A stretch of DNA of 64,000 nt, taken from positions 1 to 64,000 of the forward strand of contig NZ_CANLAG010000002.1 of assembly GCF_947488715.1 (NCBI RefSeq), written 5' to 3'. Each line of letters begins with the position of its first letter. Position 1 is the first letter of the stretch. Under the pieces are notes generated by a model, which had not been told where the DNA came from, made no database searches, and was given only the letters and a program-made list of their open reading frames with translations. This DNA comes from an uncultured Tateyamaria sp. (lineage in GTDB: Bacteria > Pseudomonadota > Alphaproteobacteria > Rhodobacterales > Rhodobacteraceae). Positions 7,500 to 15,995 of the stretch are shown here, piece by piece. Position numbers and translations under genes: made by a program.

Positions 7500-9371
7500 G
7501 TGCCTGCGGACTCACATCATCTGCTCATGCTCGATGAAACCGAACCTGCAGATCTAATCGCCCATCATCCGATGCCAACGATCATTGTCGACACCCGCTG
7601 CGACAGTATCGTCGCTGCCAATGAGGCAGGGCGTGCCTTGTTGGGGGAGACGGCGCTGTCTGTGCCGCTCTCTCGCCACATGGAAAATGACCTCTCGGTC
7701 GCCATGGTGTTTTTCGATGCTGTTGCGCATTTCGGATCGTATGTGGACCGTAGCCTCTCACTGACGAACGCGAAGGGGATGCCTTTGCGGCTTCAGACCT
7801 ATGGGGCGCAACTCAAGTCGGGGTTGGTGCTGCTCAGCTTTCTGGACCTTGACGAACACGACCGTCGCAACCAGCAAGCAGAACGGGAGGCGCATCAGAA
7901 CGCAGGCCTTTCCCAATGGCAAAACATTTATGGCTTCTTTCAAGAGGTCGAGGCCCAGAACCATCTGATCCTCGAAGCTGCTGGCGAAGGCATCTATGGC
8001 ATCAACTCCAAAGGGCAGGCCACCTTCGTGAACCGCGCGGCGCAGGAAATGTTGGGTTGGTCGTCGGACGATCTGATTGGGCGCGAATTGCATTCAATCA
8101 TCCACCACAAACACCTGAGTGGTGATCACTTCCCCGCCCATGAATGCCCAATCTACAAATCGTTCCGCCGCGACCAGACCATGCGCGTGGAAGATGATGT
8201 GTTTTGGCGCAAAGACGGCAAGCCGATCCTTGTGGAATATGTTTCGACCCCGATCTACGACCACGATGTCCTGGCCGGTGCCGTGGTGATCTTTCGCGAT
8301 GTGACCGAGCGCAAAGAAAATGAACGCAGGCTGCGGGATGCTCTGGCGCAGGTCGAAGAGTTGAAGGTGAAGCTGCAACAGGAAAACGAATACCTTCTGA
8401 CAGAGATACGCTCGGCGCGGTCGCACACGGGTGTGGTTGGCGTGTCACCCGCAATCAAATCGCTGAACGCTCAGATTGATCTGGCCGCGCAAAGCGGTGC
8501 CCATGTGCTGGTCTCTGGCCCGTCTGGATCCGGCAAAAGTATGACAGCCTCGGCGATCCACGAAGCAAGCGACCGTCACCACCGCCCCCTCGTGCGCATC
8601 AACTGTGATCAGAAAAAGGCCGCCGATCTAGAAGCAGAGCTTTTCGGGTATCGCCGCGGTGCCTTTGCAGGTGCCACGCGGGATATGACGGGCAAATTGC
8701 TCATGGCCCACAACGGCACCCTACATCTGGACGAGGTCGCGAGCCTACCCGCCAAGGTGCAAGCGAGCCTGCACGACGTTCTTCAAACGGGCCACTTCCG
8801 GCGTCTGGGTGACGGCTCTGACATTCCCGTCGCGGCCAAGGTTATCGCCACCACAAGCTATGATCTGCTGGCCGAGGTGCGGGCCGGAAGGTTCCGGCAA
8901 GACCTCTATTTTGCGTTGAACGTGCTGCCGATCATGACCGAACCCCTCAAGAACCGGCCCGAAGACATCCCCTACCTCGCGCGGCACTACCTCGATCGCA
9001 CGATGCGCCGTCTGCGCCTGCCAAAGATGACACTGACCAAAGCCAACATAGAAACGCTACAATCCTATGACTGGCCGGGAAACGTGCGGGAGCTGGAAAA
9101 CGTTATAGAGCGCACAGCGATCCTTGCTCAGGGTGGTCGGTTGCAGTTCGACATCCAAAGCGGCCCATCAGATGCGCCCACGCAAACAAACCGCGTCCTG
9201 ACCCAGAAAGAGTTGCGCCAATTGGAAATTGCGAACTTCGAGGCAGCGCTGCGCCGTGCCAAAGGCAAGATTTCAGGCAAGTTCGGCGCAGCAGCGATCC
9301 TCGGGCTTGCGCCAACAACCGCCTATTCAAAGGTCAAATCGCTTGGCATCCAGATGAACCAATTCTCATAG
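7500..9371 (+). CDS. PAS-domain, sigma54-activator-type AAA+ transcriptional regulator
   Basis: This 623-residue protein has a PAS-like sensor at about residues 20-120, a second PAS domain at about 150-275 (ILEAAGEGIYGINSKGQATF) and a short coiled coil near 270-300. An AAA+ domain at about 312-545 has Walker A GPSGSGKS (340-347) and Walker B-like LHLDEV (408-413). The C-terminal Fis-type helix-turn-helix includes the segment AAAILGLAPTTAYSKVKSLG. The sigma54-contact motif, normally GAFTGA, is GAFAGA at 387-392. The GTG start at 7500 follows the tandem operators closely. Divergence from the cynABD operon suggests it controls cyanate uptake and use, probably as activator; the GAFAGA change leaves sigma54 dependence open. 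Confidence 0.85.
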   Translation: MPADSHHLLMLDETEPADLIAHHPMPTIIVDTRCDSIVAANEAGRALLGETALSVPLSRHMENDLSVAMVFFDAVAHFGSYVDRSLSLTNAKGMPLRLQTYGAQLKSGLVLLSFLDLDEHDRRNQQAEREAHQNAGLSQWQNIYGFFQEVEAQNHLILEAAGEGIYGINSKGQATFVNRAAQEMLGWSSDDLIGRELHSIIHHKHLSGDHFPAHECPIYKSFRRDQTMRVEDDVFWRKDGKPILVEYVSTPIYDHDVLAGAVVIFRDVTERKENERRLRDALAQVEELKVKLQQENEYLLTEIRSARSHTGVVGVSPAIKSLNAQIDLAAQSGAHVLVSGPSGSGKSMTASAIHEASDRHHRPLVRINCDQKKAADLEAELFGYRRGAFAGATRDMTGKLLMAHNGTLHLDEVASLPAKVQASLHDVLQTGHFRRLGDGSDIPVAAKVIATTSYDLLAEVRAGRFRQDLYFALNVLPIMTEPLKNRPEDIPYLARHYLDRTMRRLRLPKMTLTKANIETLQSYDWPGNVRELENVIERTAILAQGGRLQFDIQSGPSDAPTQTNRVLTQKELRQLEIANFEAALRRAKGKISGKFGAAAILGLAPTTAYSKVKSLGIQMNQFS

Positions 9372-9606
9372 ATCGTACCTGAATGAAGGCGGAGAAGAGA
9401 CAGGTCTGCAGGCCAAAACCGAATGGCCGCTTAGCACCTCCTTCCCAATTAAAGCGCGCGCGCAGCGAAATACTGCTTTCCACCGTCCACGCTAGTATTC
9501 ACTACATACATCAGTATGTTTTTGCTAAATTTTTTTTGCACTCGCATGGATTTTTGTTCCTTATATGTTTTCATTCGTTCAATGTTTTTTAGTAAGGAGT
9601 ACATTT
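9372..9606. other. AT-rich intergenic stretch ahead of the decayed mobilisation module
   Basis: This gap is markedly richer in T runs than its surroundings, especially near 9520-9600, and no gene was recognised in it. A good ribosome site (AAGGAG at 9594-9599) sits at its end, in front of the degraded small gene that follows, so part of the stretch is probably that gene's old promoter and leader. Confidence 0.4.
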
Positions 9607-9868
9607 ATTAGTAACGAACACAGATCAGGAACCAAATCCGCCAGCAACAAACCGTTCATGTTGGGCTACACCGTGACGGCCATTGGTGATGGCCAAACGT
9701 CTTTCTGGAGCAAGATTGCAGCCGCCTGGGCGCATAAAGACAGTGAAGGCTATGAAGCGCGCATGGATGCGTTACCCCTTCGACGGGCGCTTAGTCCTCC
9801 GGACCGTCAAGGGCGATCAGCAGCCGGGCAATGAGTTTGTAGAACCATCCATGGATGGCCCCGCCTAG
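9607..9868 (+). pseudogene. Small plasmid/ICE-associated hypothetical gene, frameshifted, start codon lost
   Basis: The reading SNEHRSGTKSASNKPFMLGY, then TVTAIGDGQTSFWSKIAAAW and HKDSEGYEARMDAL resembles a small conserved protein common beside relaxase genes in Rhodobacterales and Rhizobiales, as I recall the family. The frame then shifts within the CCCC run near 9776-9779, after which PFDGRLVLRTVKGDQQPGNE completes the family pattern in another frame, ending at 9868. The codon expected to be the start, placed correctly after the ribosome site, reads ATT instead of ATG. The gene is therefore doubly damaged. Confidence 0.55.
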
Positions 9869-9944
9869 CATTCTGCGTCGTTGCGTGTTGGGAAGAGGCG
9901 TGCCGAGAGGTACGCATCTTTCTTATTTGCTGTATCAGATGAGT

Positions 9945-10265
9945 TTACTTTGCGATCCGCAGGTCTTCGAGTGACTTGCCATTGGCGAGCGCGTCTTTGA
10001 CCCAGCTCGGTTGACGGCCACGGCCGGTCCAGGTCTTGGCTGGGTTTTCGAGGTGGCAATATTTGGGCGTGGATTTAATGCCTTTGGCTTTGGCACCGCC
10101 CGTCAGCTCGCTCAGGGAAAAGCCCAGTTCAGCCGCTCTGGCTTCGACTGCCGCAAGTGCTTCGTTGCGCTTGCGGGCTTCAAAACTCTCGATGGCTTTT
10201 GTCGCGGTCTTTTGGATGTTCCTCAGCTCATCCAGCGAAAACGCGTCCCAGTTGATTTCCGTCAT
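9945..10265 (-). CDS. H-NS family nucleoid-associated DNA-binding protein
   Basis: This 106-residue protein has the two-part H-NS design: an N-terminal coiled coil for oligomerisation (SLDELRNIQKTATKAIESFE) and a C-terminal DNA-binding domain. The latter contains YCHLENPAKTWTGRGRQPSW, with the TWTGRGRQP loop that enters the minor groove of AT-rich DNA. H-NS proteins silence horizontally acquired genes. The start at 10265 gives the family length and has an AGAGGGA ribosome site. The gene appears intact although it sits among pseudogenes of a mobilisation module, so it may be cargo of the old element kept for function, or may predate it. Confidence 0.9.
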   Translation of the reverse strand: MTEINWDAFSLDELRNIQKTATKAIESFEARKRNEALAAVEARAAELGFSLSELTGGAKAKGIKSTPKYCHLENPAKTWTGRGRQPSWVKDALANGKSLEDLRIAK

Positions 10266-10752
10266 GTTCTGTCCCTCTTTTGATTGGTCCGCGCTATGCC
10301 AATTGCGGGAATGTCTCAAGGCAAGGATCGTATAGAGTGTATTGCTTCGCCTTTTACGGGCGATAGATTGCTGACTCAGTCCCAAACGTTCCATTTCTTT
10401 TGGGCGTCTCCCATGCCGGGCCGGGTGCGCGTGAACGGAACCTGCGCTGCGCTTGTTTCTACCCTGCGGGCTTTGCTCCCTGACGCATTTATTGCGGCGG
10501 TTATCACCGCCACTTTCCTCCATTCATCGGGGAGGTCGAGAGGCTTTGCCTCTTCTCTCCCCGCAAGCAAAACAGAGCGCTCAGGATCTTTCGTTGCCGG
10601 TGCCTCCCGCAGCTTTCATCTGCGGGTGCCTCCCACAAGGAAGAGATCCTTTCGCCGATTTTTCGTGTCCCCTCCCATCTCCACTCTCGGAGAGAGCCAA
10701 GGGTTGCAGGCGCAACCCCTCCCCAAGGGAGGAAAAAGAGAAGGACAAGACA
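10266..10752. other. Intergenic region with several hairpins between hns and the ardA remnant
   Basis: No gene was recognised in these 487 bases. Structures seen are a hairpin of CCCGCAG (10606-10612) with CTGCGGG (10620-10626), a direct repeat of GGTGCCTCCC at 10599-10608 and 10625-10634, and a 7-bp hairpin GGGTTGC/GCAACCC at 10701-10718. A strong ribosome site (GGGAGG) lies near 10727-10732 upstream of the ardA start. The hairpins may be the leader of an ArdA transcript or remains of a transfer origin; neither can be settled from the sequence. Confidence 0.4.
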
Positions 10753-11194
10753 ATGACCGTTCAATTACCTGCACAACCCTATGACCTTGCAGCGACAGGG
10801 TTCTATTTTGACAGCTATGACGGCGACGCTGAGAAGTCAGTAAAGCTGCGGAATGACTACGATGATCCCGTTGAAGAGTTCGAAATCCAGTTCATTGATT
10901 GCGATCTGGCAAAGGCCTTAGGCATCATTCAGGCCAATCTCAAGCAGTATTTGGATGTGGTTGAAGACTGGGACGAGGACGACAAACCCGTGTCATTCTA
11001 GCGGTAGGTGAGTGCGGGTATCAGTTGAAGACAATACCCAGCCAGGCGATTTCGACCTTGATATCTACCATGTCGATACGATGCGTGAGCTTACCGAGGA
11101 CTTTGTTGAACAAGGCCTGTTTGGCGACATTCCTGAGCCGCTGCATTTCTACATCGACTATGACGCCATCGCGCGGGATTTGAGCGTCGATTAA
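10753..11194 (+). pseudogene. ardA: ArdA-type antirestriction protein, broken by two frameshifts
   Basis: ArdA mimics DNA and blocks type I restriction enzymes during plasmid entry. The first frame gives GFYFDSYDGDAEKSVKLRND and PVEEFEIQFIDCDLAKALGI before a stop at 10999-11001. A second frame carries ILAVGECGYQL at about 10994-11026. A third carries GDFDLDIYHVDTMRELTEDF and IPEPLHFYIDYDAIARDLSVD to the stop at 11194. Together these follow the ArdA order, including the acidic composition and the closing YIDYDAIARDL motif. Two frame changes make a functional full-length protein very unlikely. Confidence 0.75.
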
Positions 11195-11736
11195 GCGCCG
11201 CACGATCCCGGCCTGTGCGTTTGGCCTGTTGCGACTCTTGCCGAGAAGTGTTGAGAGGATCACGCTCTTTAAATCGCTCAAAGCCTTTGGGCACGTCCCA
11301 GCCCTGTTTCAGATAAATCTCATGCGCCTGCCGTGTCAGCTTGCGCTTGAAATGGCGCATGTTGATGGCTGTCATGGACGCCGCATCAATGCGCGACCAC
11401 ACCACATGAGTATGCCGAGGTCCGTTGTTCTCATGGAAAAGAACCGCGCGGGGCTGGCCCGCCAGACCAAGCTGTTTCTCCGCCTCTGCAAAGGTCGCTT
11501 CAAACAGATCGATGGAGACTGATTGATCCGGAGGCGGATTGAGCGACAGCGAGAACAGCTACTTTTGGCATTGCGTGGCCTGTGCGATGGCTTCTGTCTC
11601 CGCAAAGGCTCCAAAGAGATCGTCAGCCACAAAGACTTCAATGCCGTGCACGGTCACATGGTCATTGTCGCGCGGATTGAGCAGATGCAGGGCCGACTTT
11701 GCGCCAAAAACCGCGCGTGTTGCCTTCGAGGATCAC
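11195..11736 (-). pseudogene. Mobilisation relaxase (MobA/VirD2-like), nonsense, frameshift and 3' truncation
   Basis: Reading the minus strand from a GTG at 11736 gives VILEGNTRG, a frame change, then FGAKSALHLLNPRDNDHVTV and FVADDLFGAFAETEAIAQAT. A TAG then interrupts QCQK/LFSLSLNPPPDQSVS where a Tyr codon is expected. Further on, GQPRAVLFHENNGPRHTHVV with WSRIDA contains the HxH metal-binding motif of relaxases that nick a transfer origin. The frame continues to GWDVPKGFERFKERDPLN and then stops making sense at about 11195, exactly where the ardA remnant ends on the other strand, so the 3' part was lost by deletion. The start overlaps the end of mobC, the usual order. Confidence 0.7.
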
Positions 11737-12176
11737 GAGGATTTCCCTAACGCGGTGACCAGCAGTGCCCGGATCGCCAGCACATGCGCGTAGGCTTCAT
11801 CGATCTTCGCACGCTCGGTCGCCACAACATCCAGCGTCCCGATATTAGCGTGATAGGCAAGCTGGTTGAGGTTGTTCGCAATCCGTGACTGCCCAAGCAG
11901 GGCCAGCGCCTCAGCCGCTGCTTTCTTGTCGGCAACAGCATCTTTGGGCCGTCTCTTTCCCGCTTGGCTCCCTGAGCAGGCACACACGCCCGGACATAGG
12001 CCGACATAGTTATGCCTGCGGCCAGTTCCTCCAGTCGCGACCGCTCCGACTGTCAGGCGGATGACAAGAGGCAAGGGTTCACGGCGTTTGCTGCGGTTGC
12101 GCTTCGGATCAGAAATGGCTGCCGGCTTTGCCGTATCGTTGAAAGCGCACGTAGTGTTTTGAGAGGCACTCGTCAT
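11733..12176 (-). pseudogene. MobC-like mobilisation protein, frameshifted
   Basis: The beginning (EPLPLVIRLT) and end (DAVADKKAAAEALALLGQSR, then IANNLNQLAYHANIGTLD) lie in one frame, while the middle portion that fits the family (ITMSAYVRACVPAQGAKRER) lies in another. Two compensating frame changes therefore bracket the centre. MobC-type accessory proteins bind the transfer origin through a ribbon-helix-helix and help the relaxase; the gene directly precedes the relaxase remnant. A continuous frame exists across the region, so a chimeric protein could be made, but the centre of the fold would be wrong. Confidence 0.65.
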
Positions 12177-12178
12177 GG

Positions 12179-12346
12179 CTACGGCTCCTCTGGCGGAGCG
12201 TGCGGCACAGTTTCTTCCAACAGATTATCTGCGACTTCGTCGTCCGGTTTCACCCCTGTTGCCGCCGCCTGAAACTCCGAAAGCTTCGCAATAACCTCTG
12301 GCTCCGCCCGCAGAACCGTTCTCCAGTTCTCCAGTTCTCCAGTTCT
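12179..12346 (-). pseudogene. Unidentified C-terminal gene fragment upstream of mobC
   Basis: The minus strand reads WRTVLRAEPEVIAKLSEFQA and PDDEVADNLLEETVPHAPPE, ending in a TAG at 12179-12181, three bases before the mobC start. The acidic C terminus and tight spacing suggest the tail of a real gene of the same operon. Its upstream part runs into the 8-base tandem repeat at 12318-12346, beyond which the frame is lost. I do not recognise the family. Confidence 0.4.
12318..12346. repeat. Tandem 8-base repeat (GTTCTCCA, 3 copies plus 5 bases)
   Basis: GTTCTCCA occurs at 12318-12325, 12326-12333 and 12334-12341, with a partial copy to 12346. Because 8 is not a multiple of 3, each gain or loss of a unit shifts the frame of any gene crossing it. 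Here it lies at the broken edge of the unidentified fragment upstream of mobC. Confidence 0.85.
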
Positions 12347-12535
12347 AACAGCAGCTCATCGCTCGAAAAAGGTTCTAGGTTGTTCTTCTCCGGTGCACCA
12401 TCTTCTCACTATCATGTTGTACGACCTTGGAATGATCTGAGTTCCAACGAGCACTATATGTTCAATTCGAAATAGGCGACTGAACCGTCTTCGCTTGCGC
12501 GTGAGAACCGTTTCAGGAAACGCAGCGCCAGGCAT

Positions 12536-12561
12536 GTGCAGGGCGCCGAAACGCCCTACAC
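12536..12561 (-). terminator. Hairpin downstream of the RTX gene
   Basis: Plus-strand GTGCAGGGCG (12536-12545) and CGCCCTACAC (12552-12561) form a 10-bp stem with one non-Watson-Crick position and a 6-base loop. It lies 9 bases past the RTX stop. No strong T run follows on the minus strand, so it may stabilise the transcript end or terminate inefficiently. Confidence 0.5.
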
Positions 12562-12569
12562 CTCATTGC

Positions 12570-15500
12570 TTAGACAAAGGTCAGATCATCGTCGATCTGA
12601 GCGAGGGATGTTACCCCGTTGAAGGTGAGGCTGTCGCCGCCGCCAAATGTCAGGACCAGGAAACCGTCCGCACTTGTTGATGCGAGGGCGGACAAAGCAG
12701 CAGCGGTGGGCGCCGTACCTCCAAAGAGGTCCAGATCCAATTCGACTGCGTCCACACCAACCTGGAAGTCGGTGATGCTGTCATTGTCGTCACCGGCAGA
12801 GAACACAAACGTGTCTGCCCCGATCCCGCCCTTGAGCGTGTCCTGACCCGCCCCACCGGTGAGCGTGTCGCTGCCAGCGTTGCCCTCGACACGGTCATTG
12901 CCGCCGCCGCCGTCCAGCATGTCGGCGCCATTGCCGCCCAGCACGGTGTCGTTGCCTTCACCGCCGCGCAACGTGTCCTGGTTAATCCCGCCATTCAGGC
13001 GGTCATCGCCTGCGCCGCCTTCGAGCAGGTCAGCACCCGCATTGCCGTTCAGGGTGTCATTGTCAGCGCCCCCGTTCAGCACATCAGAACCTGCGCCGCC
13101 GACAAGCAGGTCATTGCCTGCATTGCCGTTCAGCGTGTCAGTCCCGATGCCGCCGTTCAACGTGTCGTTGCCGACGCCGCCTGACAACAGGTCAAAGCCG
13201 TCATTGCCGTTCAACACGTCGTCTCCGCCGCCACCGTTCAGGGCGTCAAAACCCGCAAGTCCTGTCAGAACATCATCGTCCTGTCCGCCGTTGATCGTGT
13301 CGAAACCGATGCCGCCGCTGATGACGTCGTCTCCGGCGCCGCCGTCGACGCTGTCGTTGCCCGCGCCACCTGACACCTGGTCATCGCCGTCGCCACCGTT
13401 CAGCGTATCGGCACCGTTCTGACCGTCGATCGTGTCGTTGCCCGCGCCGCCCGTTACATCATCAAAGCCGAAGCCACCGGACAGCATGTCGTCACCTTCG
13501 CCGCCATCCAGCGTGTCATTGCCGCCATTGCCAGAGATATCATCGTCGCCCCCAAGCCCGGACAACTGGTCCGCGTTCGACAGCCCTTCGATCAGGTCGG
13601 AAATGCCTGTCCCGAGCAGGAAATCCGCCATGGCGTCGCCAAACAGACGCAACACATCCGTGTCGTCGATCACCGTATCGTCGTCGAGGATTTGAGGCGT
13701 GACAATGACCACCCAAATGCCGCCAAATTCGGCAATGCCCACACTGTTGTTGTCCAACCCGACAAGCAAGGCCGTGCCCGCCAGCGAGTTGTTGATGTAC
13801 TCATAGACCTCTTCGATAGAAGTGCCGGGATTAAACGCACCGAGGATCGAGGCTTGCCCGAGGAAAATGCCGCTTTCGGTGGCCAAATCCGCCAATGCGT
13901 CGTTCCAGATCTCGCCATTGGACAGTTCGGTGATCCATCCCGCAGCGTTTTCGGAAATGGCACCGCCCAGTGGGGCGCCGTTCTGGTTGACGACCAGGTC
14001 AATGGCCACGCGGTTTGCCAAGGCAGACAGCGCCGCGTTGAAGGCAAACTCGGTGCCTTCGGTGCGCTGTTCGTTGATGAAATCGGCCAGTGCGCTTTCG
14101 CCGGTGGACACGGCGTCTCCGGCCAGGTCGCCTGCCGCCGCTGTGAATACACCAAAGTTGTAGAGGTTGGCGGCATTGGCGATTTCGAAATCACCGGCGA
14201 GGTCGCCGGGATCGACAACTGCACCGCCTGCGTTGATCTCATAGCCGAGGCCGATACCTGTGGTGAGGTAGTGAACAATCGCGCTGATCGCTTCGCCAGA
14301 TTCTACGGCTTCTGCCGCGTCCGGGTAGGTTGCGAGGTAAAACTCTGCGTCAAAGGTAAAGTCAGTCAGATCAATCTGCGCACTGAGCAACGTGTTGAGG
14401 TTCAATTGTTGGCTCGGGTTGCCCACGAGATCGTCGTAGAAGTCTCCGGCTTCGTCGCGCACACCGTCACTGATGAAGTTGGTATAGACGACGCCCGATA
14501 CAACGCCGCCCAGAATACCGGCCAGCGGTGTGCCGACGTAGGTAGCACCTGCACTGACCACCCCGGTGATCGCAATCCCAGTAAGCATGTCAATTGTTTC
14601 GACAAAGGCCTGCTGGTCAGGCTCTTCGGCTGCGATGACGTTGTCGATCCGCCCGGCAATGTCGAGGGCCAGGCCGATCAATCCCAACTTCTTGCCGAAA
14701 TCATCCAGGAAGCCTGTCAATTCGTCGATGTTGCCAGCATTCGTACGGAAATAGGTCGCCAGGTCAGCCGAGACTTCTGCTAAGTTGAACACACCACCCA
14801 GCAGTTCTTCGAGCAGGTCGTCGATGATCTCTTCGCGCGGTGTGGTTTCGGCGTCCACCACGGAAAAGGTGACCACGTAGTCTTCGGCGTTCTCATAAGC
14901 TTCGAGGGGCGCGACGTTCACGAAATTGACGCCTTCGGTCAGATTGACCGTAAAGGTCGACACGTTACCGGAATTGCTGGCCAGAAAGACATTGAATGTG
15001 GCGACCATGTCTTCGGCCACATTGATCCGCAATGCGTCCTCGGTGTCGGTTCCGCCAACAGACCCTTGGTAAAAGAATGTGGCTCCTTCATCTACGGTGC
15101 CGAAATTCCGGTCAATTGTTGCGGGCGCACTGTCCAGCAGGCTAACGGCAGGTGGCGGCAATTGTTCTACGTTTTCGCCAAAAACAACTGTATCGACCGA
15201 AAAGCCCGACGCGTCGAAGGATTCGTCGATGGCCGCAACGGATGCGATCCCTTCCTCCGATGCGAATGAAAAGGTCAGAACACCAAGGTCGTCATTGTTG
15301 GTCGAGAACAGCAATTCCCCGGCGGCATTGCGAAATTCAATACGAGTGCTGCCCAGATTGTCAAAAAAACCAACGTCCAATGATACGAAATCAACGGGGA
15401 TGTCGAAATTGATGAAAACGGGCCCGAGATAACTGAAATTCGCGGCAATGACGGGCGAAGCGGGTTGTGCGCTATCCCCCAGGATCACGCCATCAAATGT

Positions 15501-15575
15501 GACCGTATTGTCGTCAAATACATATGTGGGGTCGACCGTGCCGAATCCCTGTTCGCTGAACGTAATTGTGTCCAT
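12570..15575 (-). CDS. Large secreted RTX calcium-binding protein
   Basis: This 1001-residue acidic protein has no Sec signal. Roughly residues 1-270 are beta-rich (FINFDIPVDFVSLDVGFFDN is typical). A middle helical and Gly/Ala-rich region follows, then FDAEFYLATYPDAAEAVESG, a motif seen in other RTX and surface proteins, and then FINEQRTEGTEFAFNAALSA with the appearance of a CAP/SCP-like domain near residues 490-620. From about residue 650 to 950 there are more than 30 GGxGxDxLxGG-type nonapeptides that form calcium-filled beta rolls. The C terminus (ADTFVFSAGDDNDSITDFQV) is the usual type I secretion signal region. No type I secretion genes lie nearby. The start has an AGAGGGTG ribosome site. 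Target and function are unknown. Confidence 0.9.
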   Translation of the reverse strand: MDTITFSEQGFGTVDPTYVFDDNTVTFDGVILGDSAQPASPVIAANFSYLGPVFINFDIPVDFVSLDVGFFDNLGSTRIEFRNAAGELLFSTNNDDLGVLTFSFASEEGIASVAAIDESFDASGFSVDTVVFGENVEQLPPPAVSLLDSAPATIDRNFGTVDEGATFFYQGSVGGTDTEDALRINVAEDMVATFNVFLASNSGNVSTFTVNLTEGVNFVNVAPLEAYENAEDYVVTFSVVDAETTPREEIIDDLLEELLGGVFNLAEVSADLATYFRTNAGNIDELTGFLDDFGKKLGLIGLALDIAGRIDNVIAAEEPDQQAFVETIDMLTGIAITGVVSAGATYVGTPLAGILGGVVSGVVYTNFISDGVRDEAGDFYDDLVGNPSQQLNLNTLLSAQIDLTDFTFDAEFYLATYPDAAEAVESGEAISAIVHYLTTGIGLGYEINAGGAVVDPGDLAGDFEIANAANLYNFGVFTAAAGDLAGDAVSTGESALADFINEQRTEGTEFAFNAALSALANRVAIDLVVNQNGAPLGGAISENAAGWITELSNGEIWNDALADLATESGIFLGQASILGAFNPGTSIEEVYEYINNSLAGTALLVGLDNNSVGIAEFGGIWVVIVTPQILDDDTVIDDTDVLRLFGDAMADFLLGTGISDLIEGLSNADQLSGLGGDDDISGNGGNDTLDGGEGDDMLSGGFGFDDVTGGAGNDTIDGQNGADTLNGGDGDDQVSGGAGNDSVDGGAGDDVISGGIGFDTINGGQDDDVLTGLAGFDALNGGGGDDVLNGNDGFDLLSGGVGNDTLNGGIGTDTLNGNAGNDLLVGGAGSDVLNGGADNDTLNGNAGADLLEGGAGDDRLNGGINQDTLRGGEGNDTVLGGNGADMLDGGGGNDRVEGNAGSDTLTGGAGQDTLKGGIGADTFVFSAGDDNDSITDFQVGVDAVELDLDLFGGTAPTAAALSALASTSADGFLVLTFGGGDSLTFNGVTSLAQIDDDLTFV

Positions 15576-15704
15576 AACACCCTCTATTTAAATGCAATTC
15601 CAATGAATCACGTTAAGAAAAATTTTCAGTATTCCAAAACGCTACGCAGAATTGCGGAGTCTGGAAAGAAAATTTTTGTAAAATGAGAGGGGCTGGTCGG
15701 GGCG

Positions 15705-15995
15705 TCAGTCGATTGTCAGGGTGTTTCGCAATGTGCCCGTGACTTGATCAAAGATCAGGATTTGATCGTCTTCGGTGACGACGGCAAACCAGTCTGATCC
15801 AACCGTAAACGCTGTTGCCGTAGCGCCGCCCGGCAGGGTGACTTTTTCGGGCAAGGGCAGGGGAGCGGGCCCTGCGTTCAACCGGATGACAAGCAGCGCA
15901 ACCACCGTTACAACGCCCCCGATCATGATGATCGTCAACACCGTGACCAACCGGCGCAGGAACGCGAGGTTGGCGGGTTCTTCTGGGGTGTCCAT
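15705..15995 (-). CDS. Small single-span membrane protein (DUF6476-like)
   Basis: This 96-residue protein has a short charged N terminus, one membrane helix at about residues 14-40 (VLTIIMIGGVVTVVALLVIR) and a C-terminal soluble part (VTLPGGATATAFTVGSDWFA, then VVTEDDQILIFDQVTG). The latter resembles a beta-propeller blade strand pattern. The family is conserved beside rluD in Rhodobacterales as I recall; its function is not known. Its ATG is interleaved with that of the divergent rluD gene inside one CATG palindrome at 15993-15996, so each promoter must lie in the other gene's coding region. An alternative GTG start lies 9 bases upstream. Confidence 0.75.
   Translation of the reverse strand: MDTPEEPANLAFLRRLVTVLTIIMIGGVVTVVALLVIRLNAGPAPLPLPEKVTLPGGATATAFTVGSDWFAVVTEDDQILIFDQVTGTLRNTLTID

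Noticed and set aside
12859-13695. Long plus-strand open frames rich in Pro/Ser across the RTX gene
   Set aside because: They are mirror images of the glycine- and aspartate-rich RTX repeats on the minus strand, with no ribosome site or family features.
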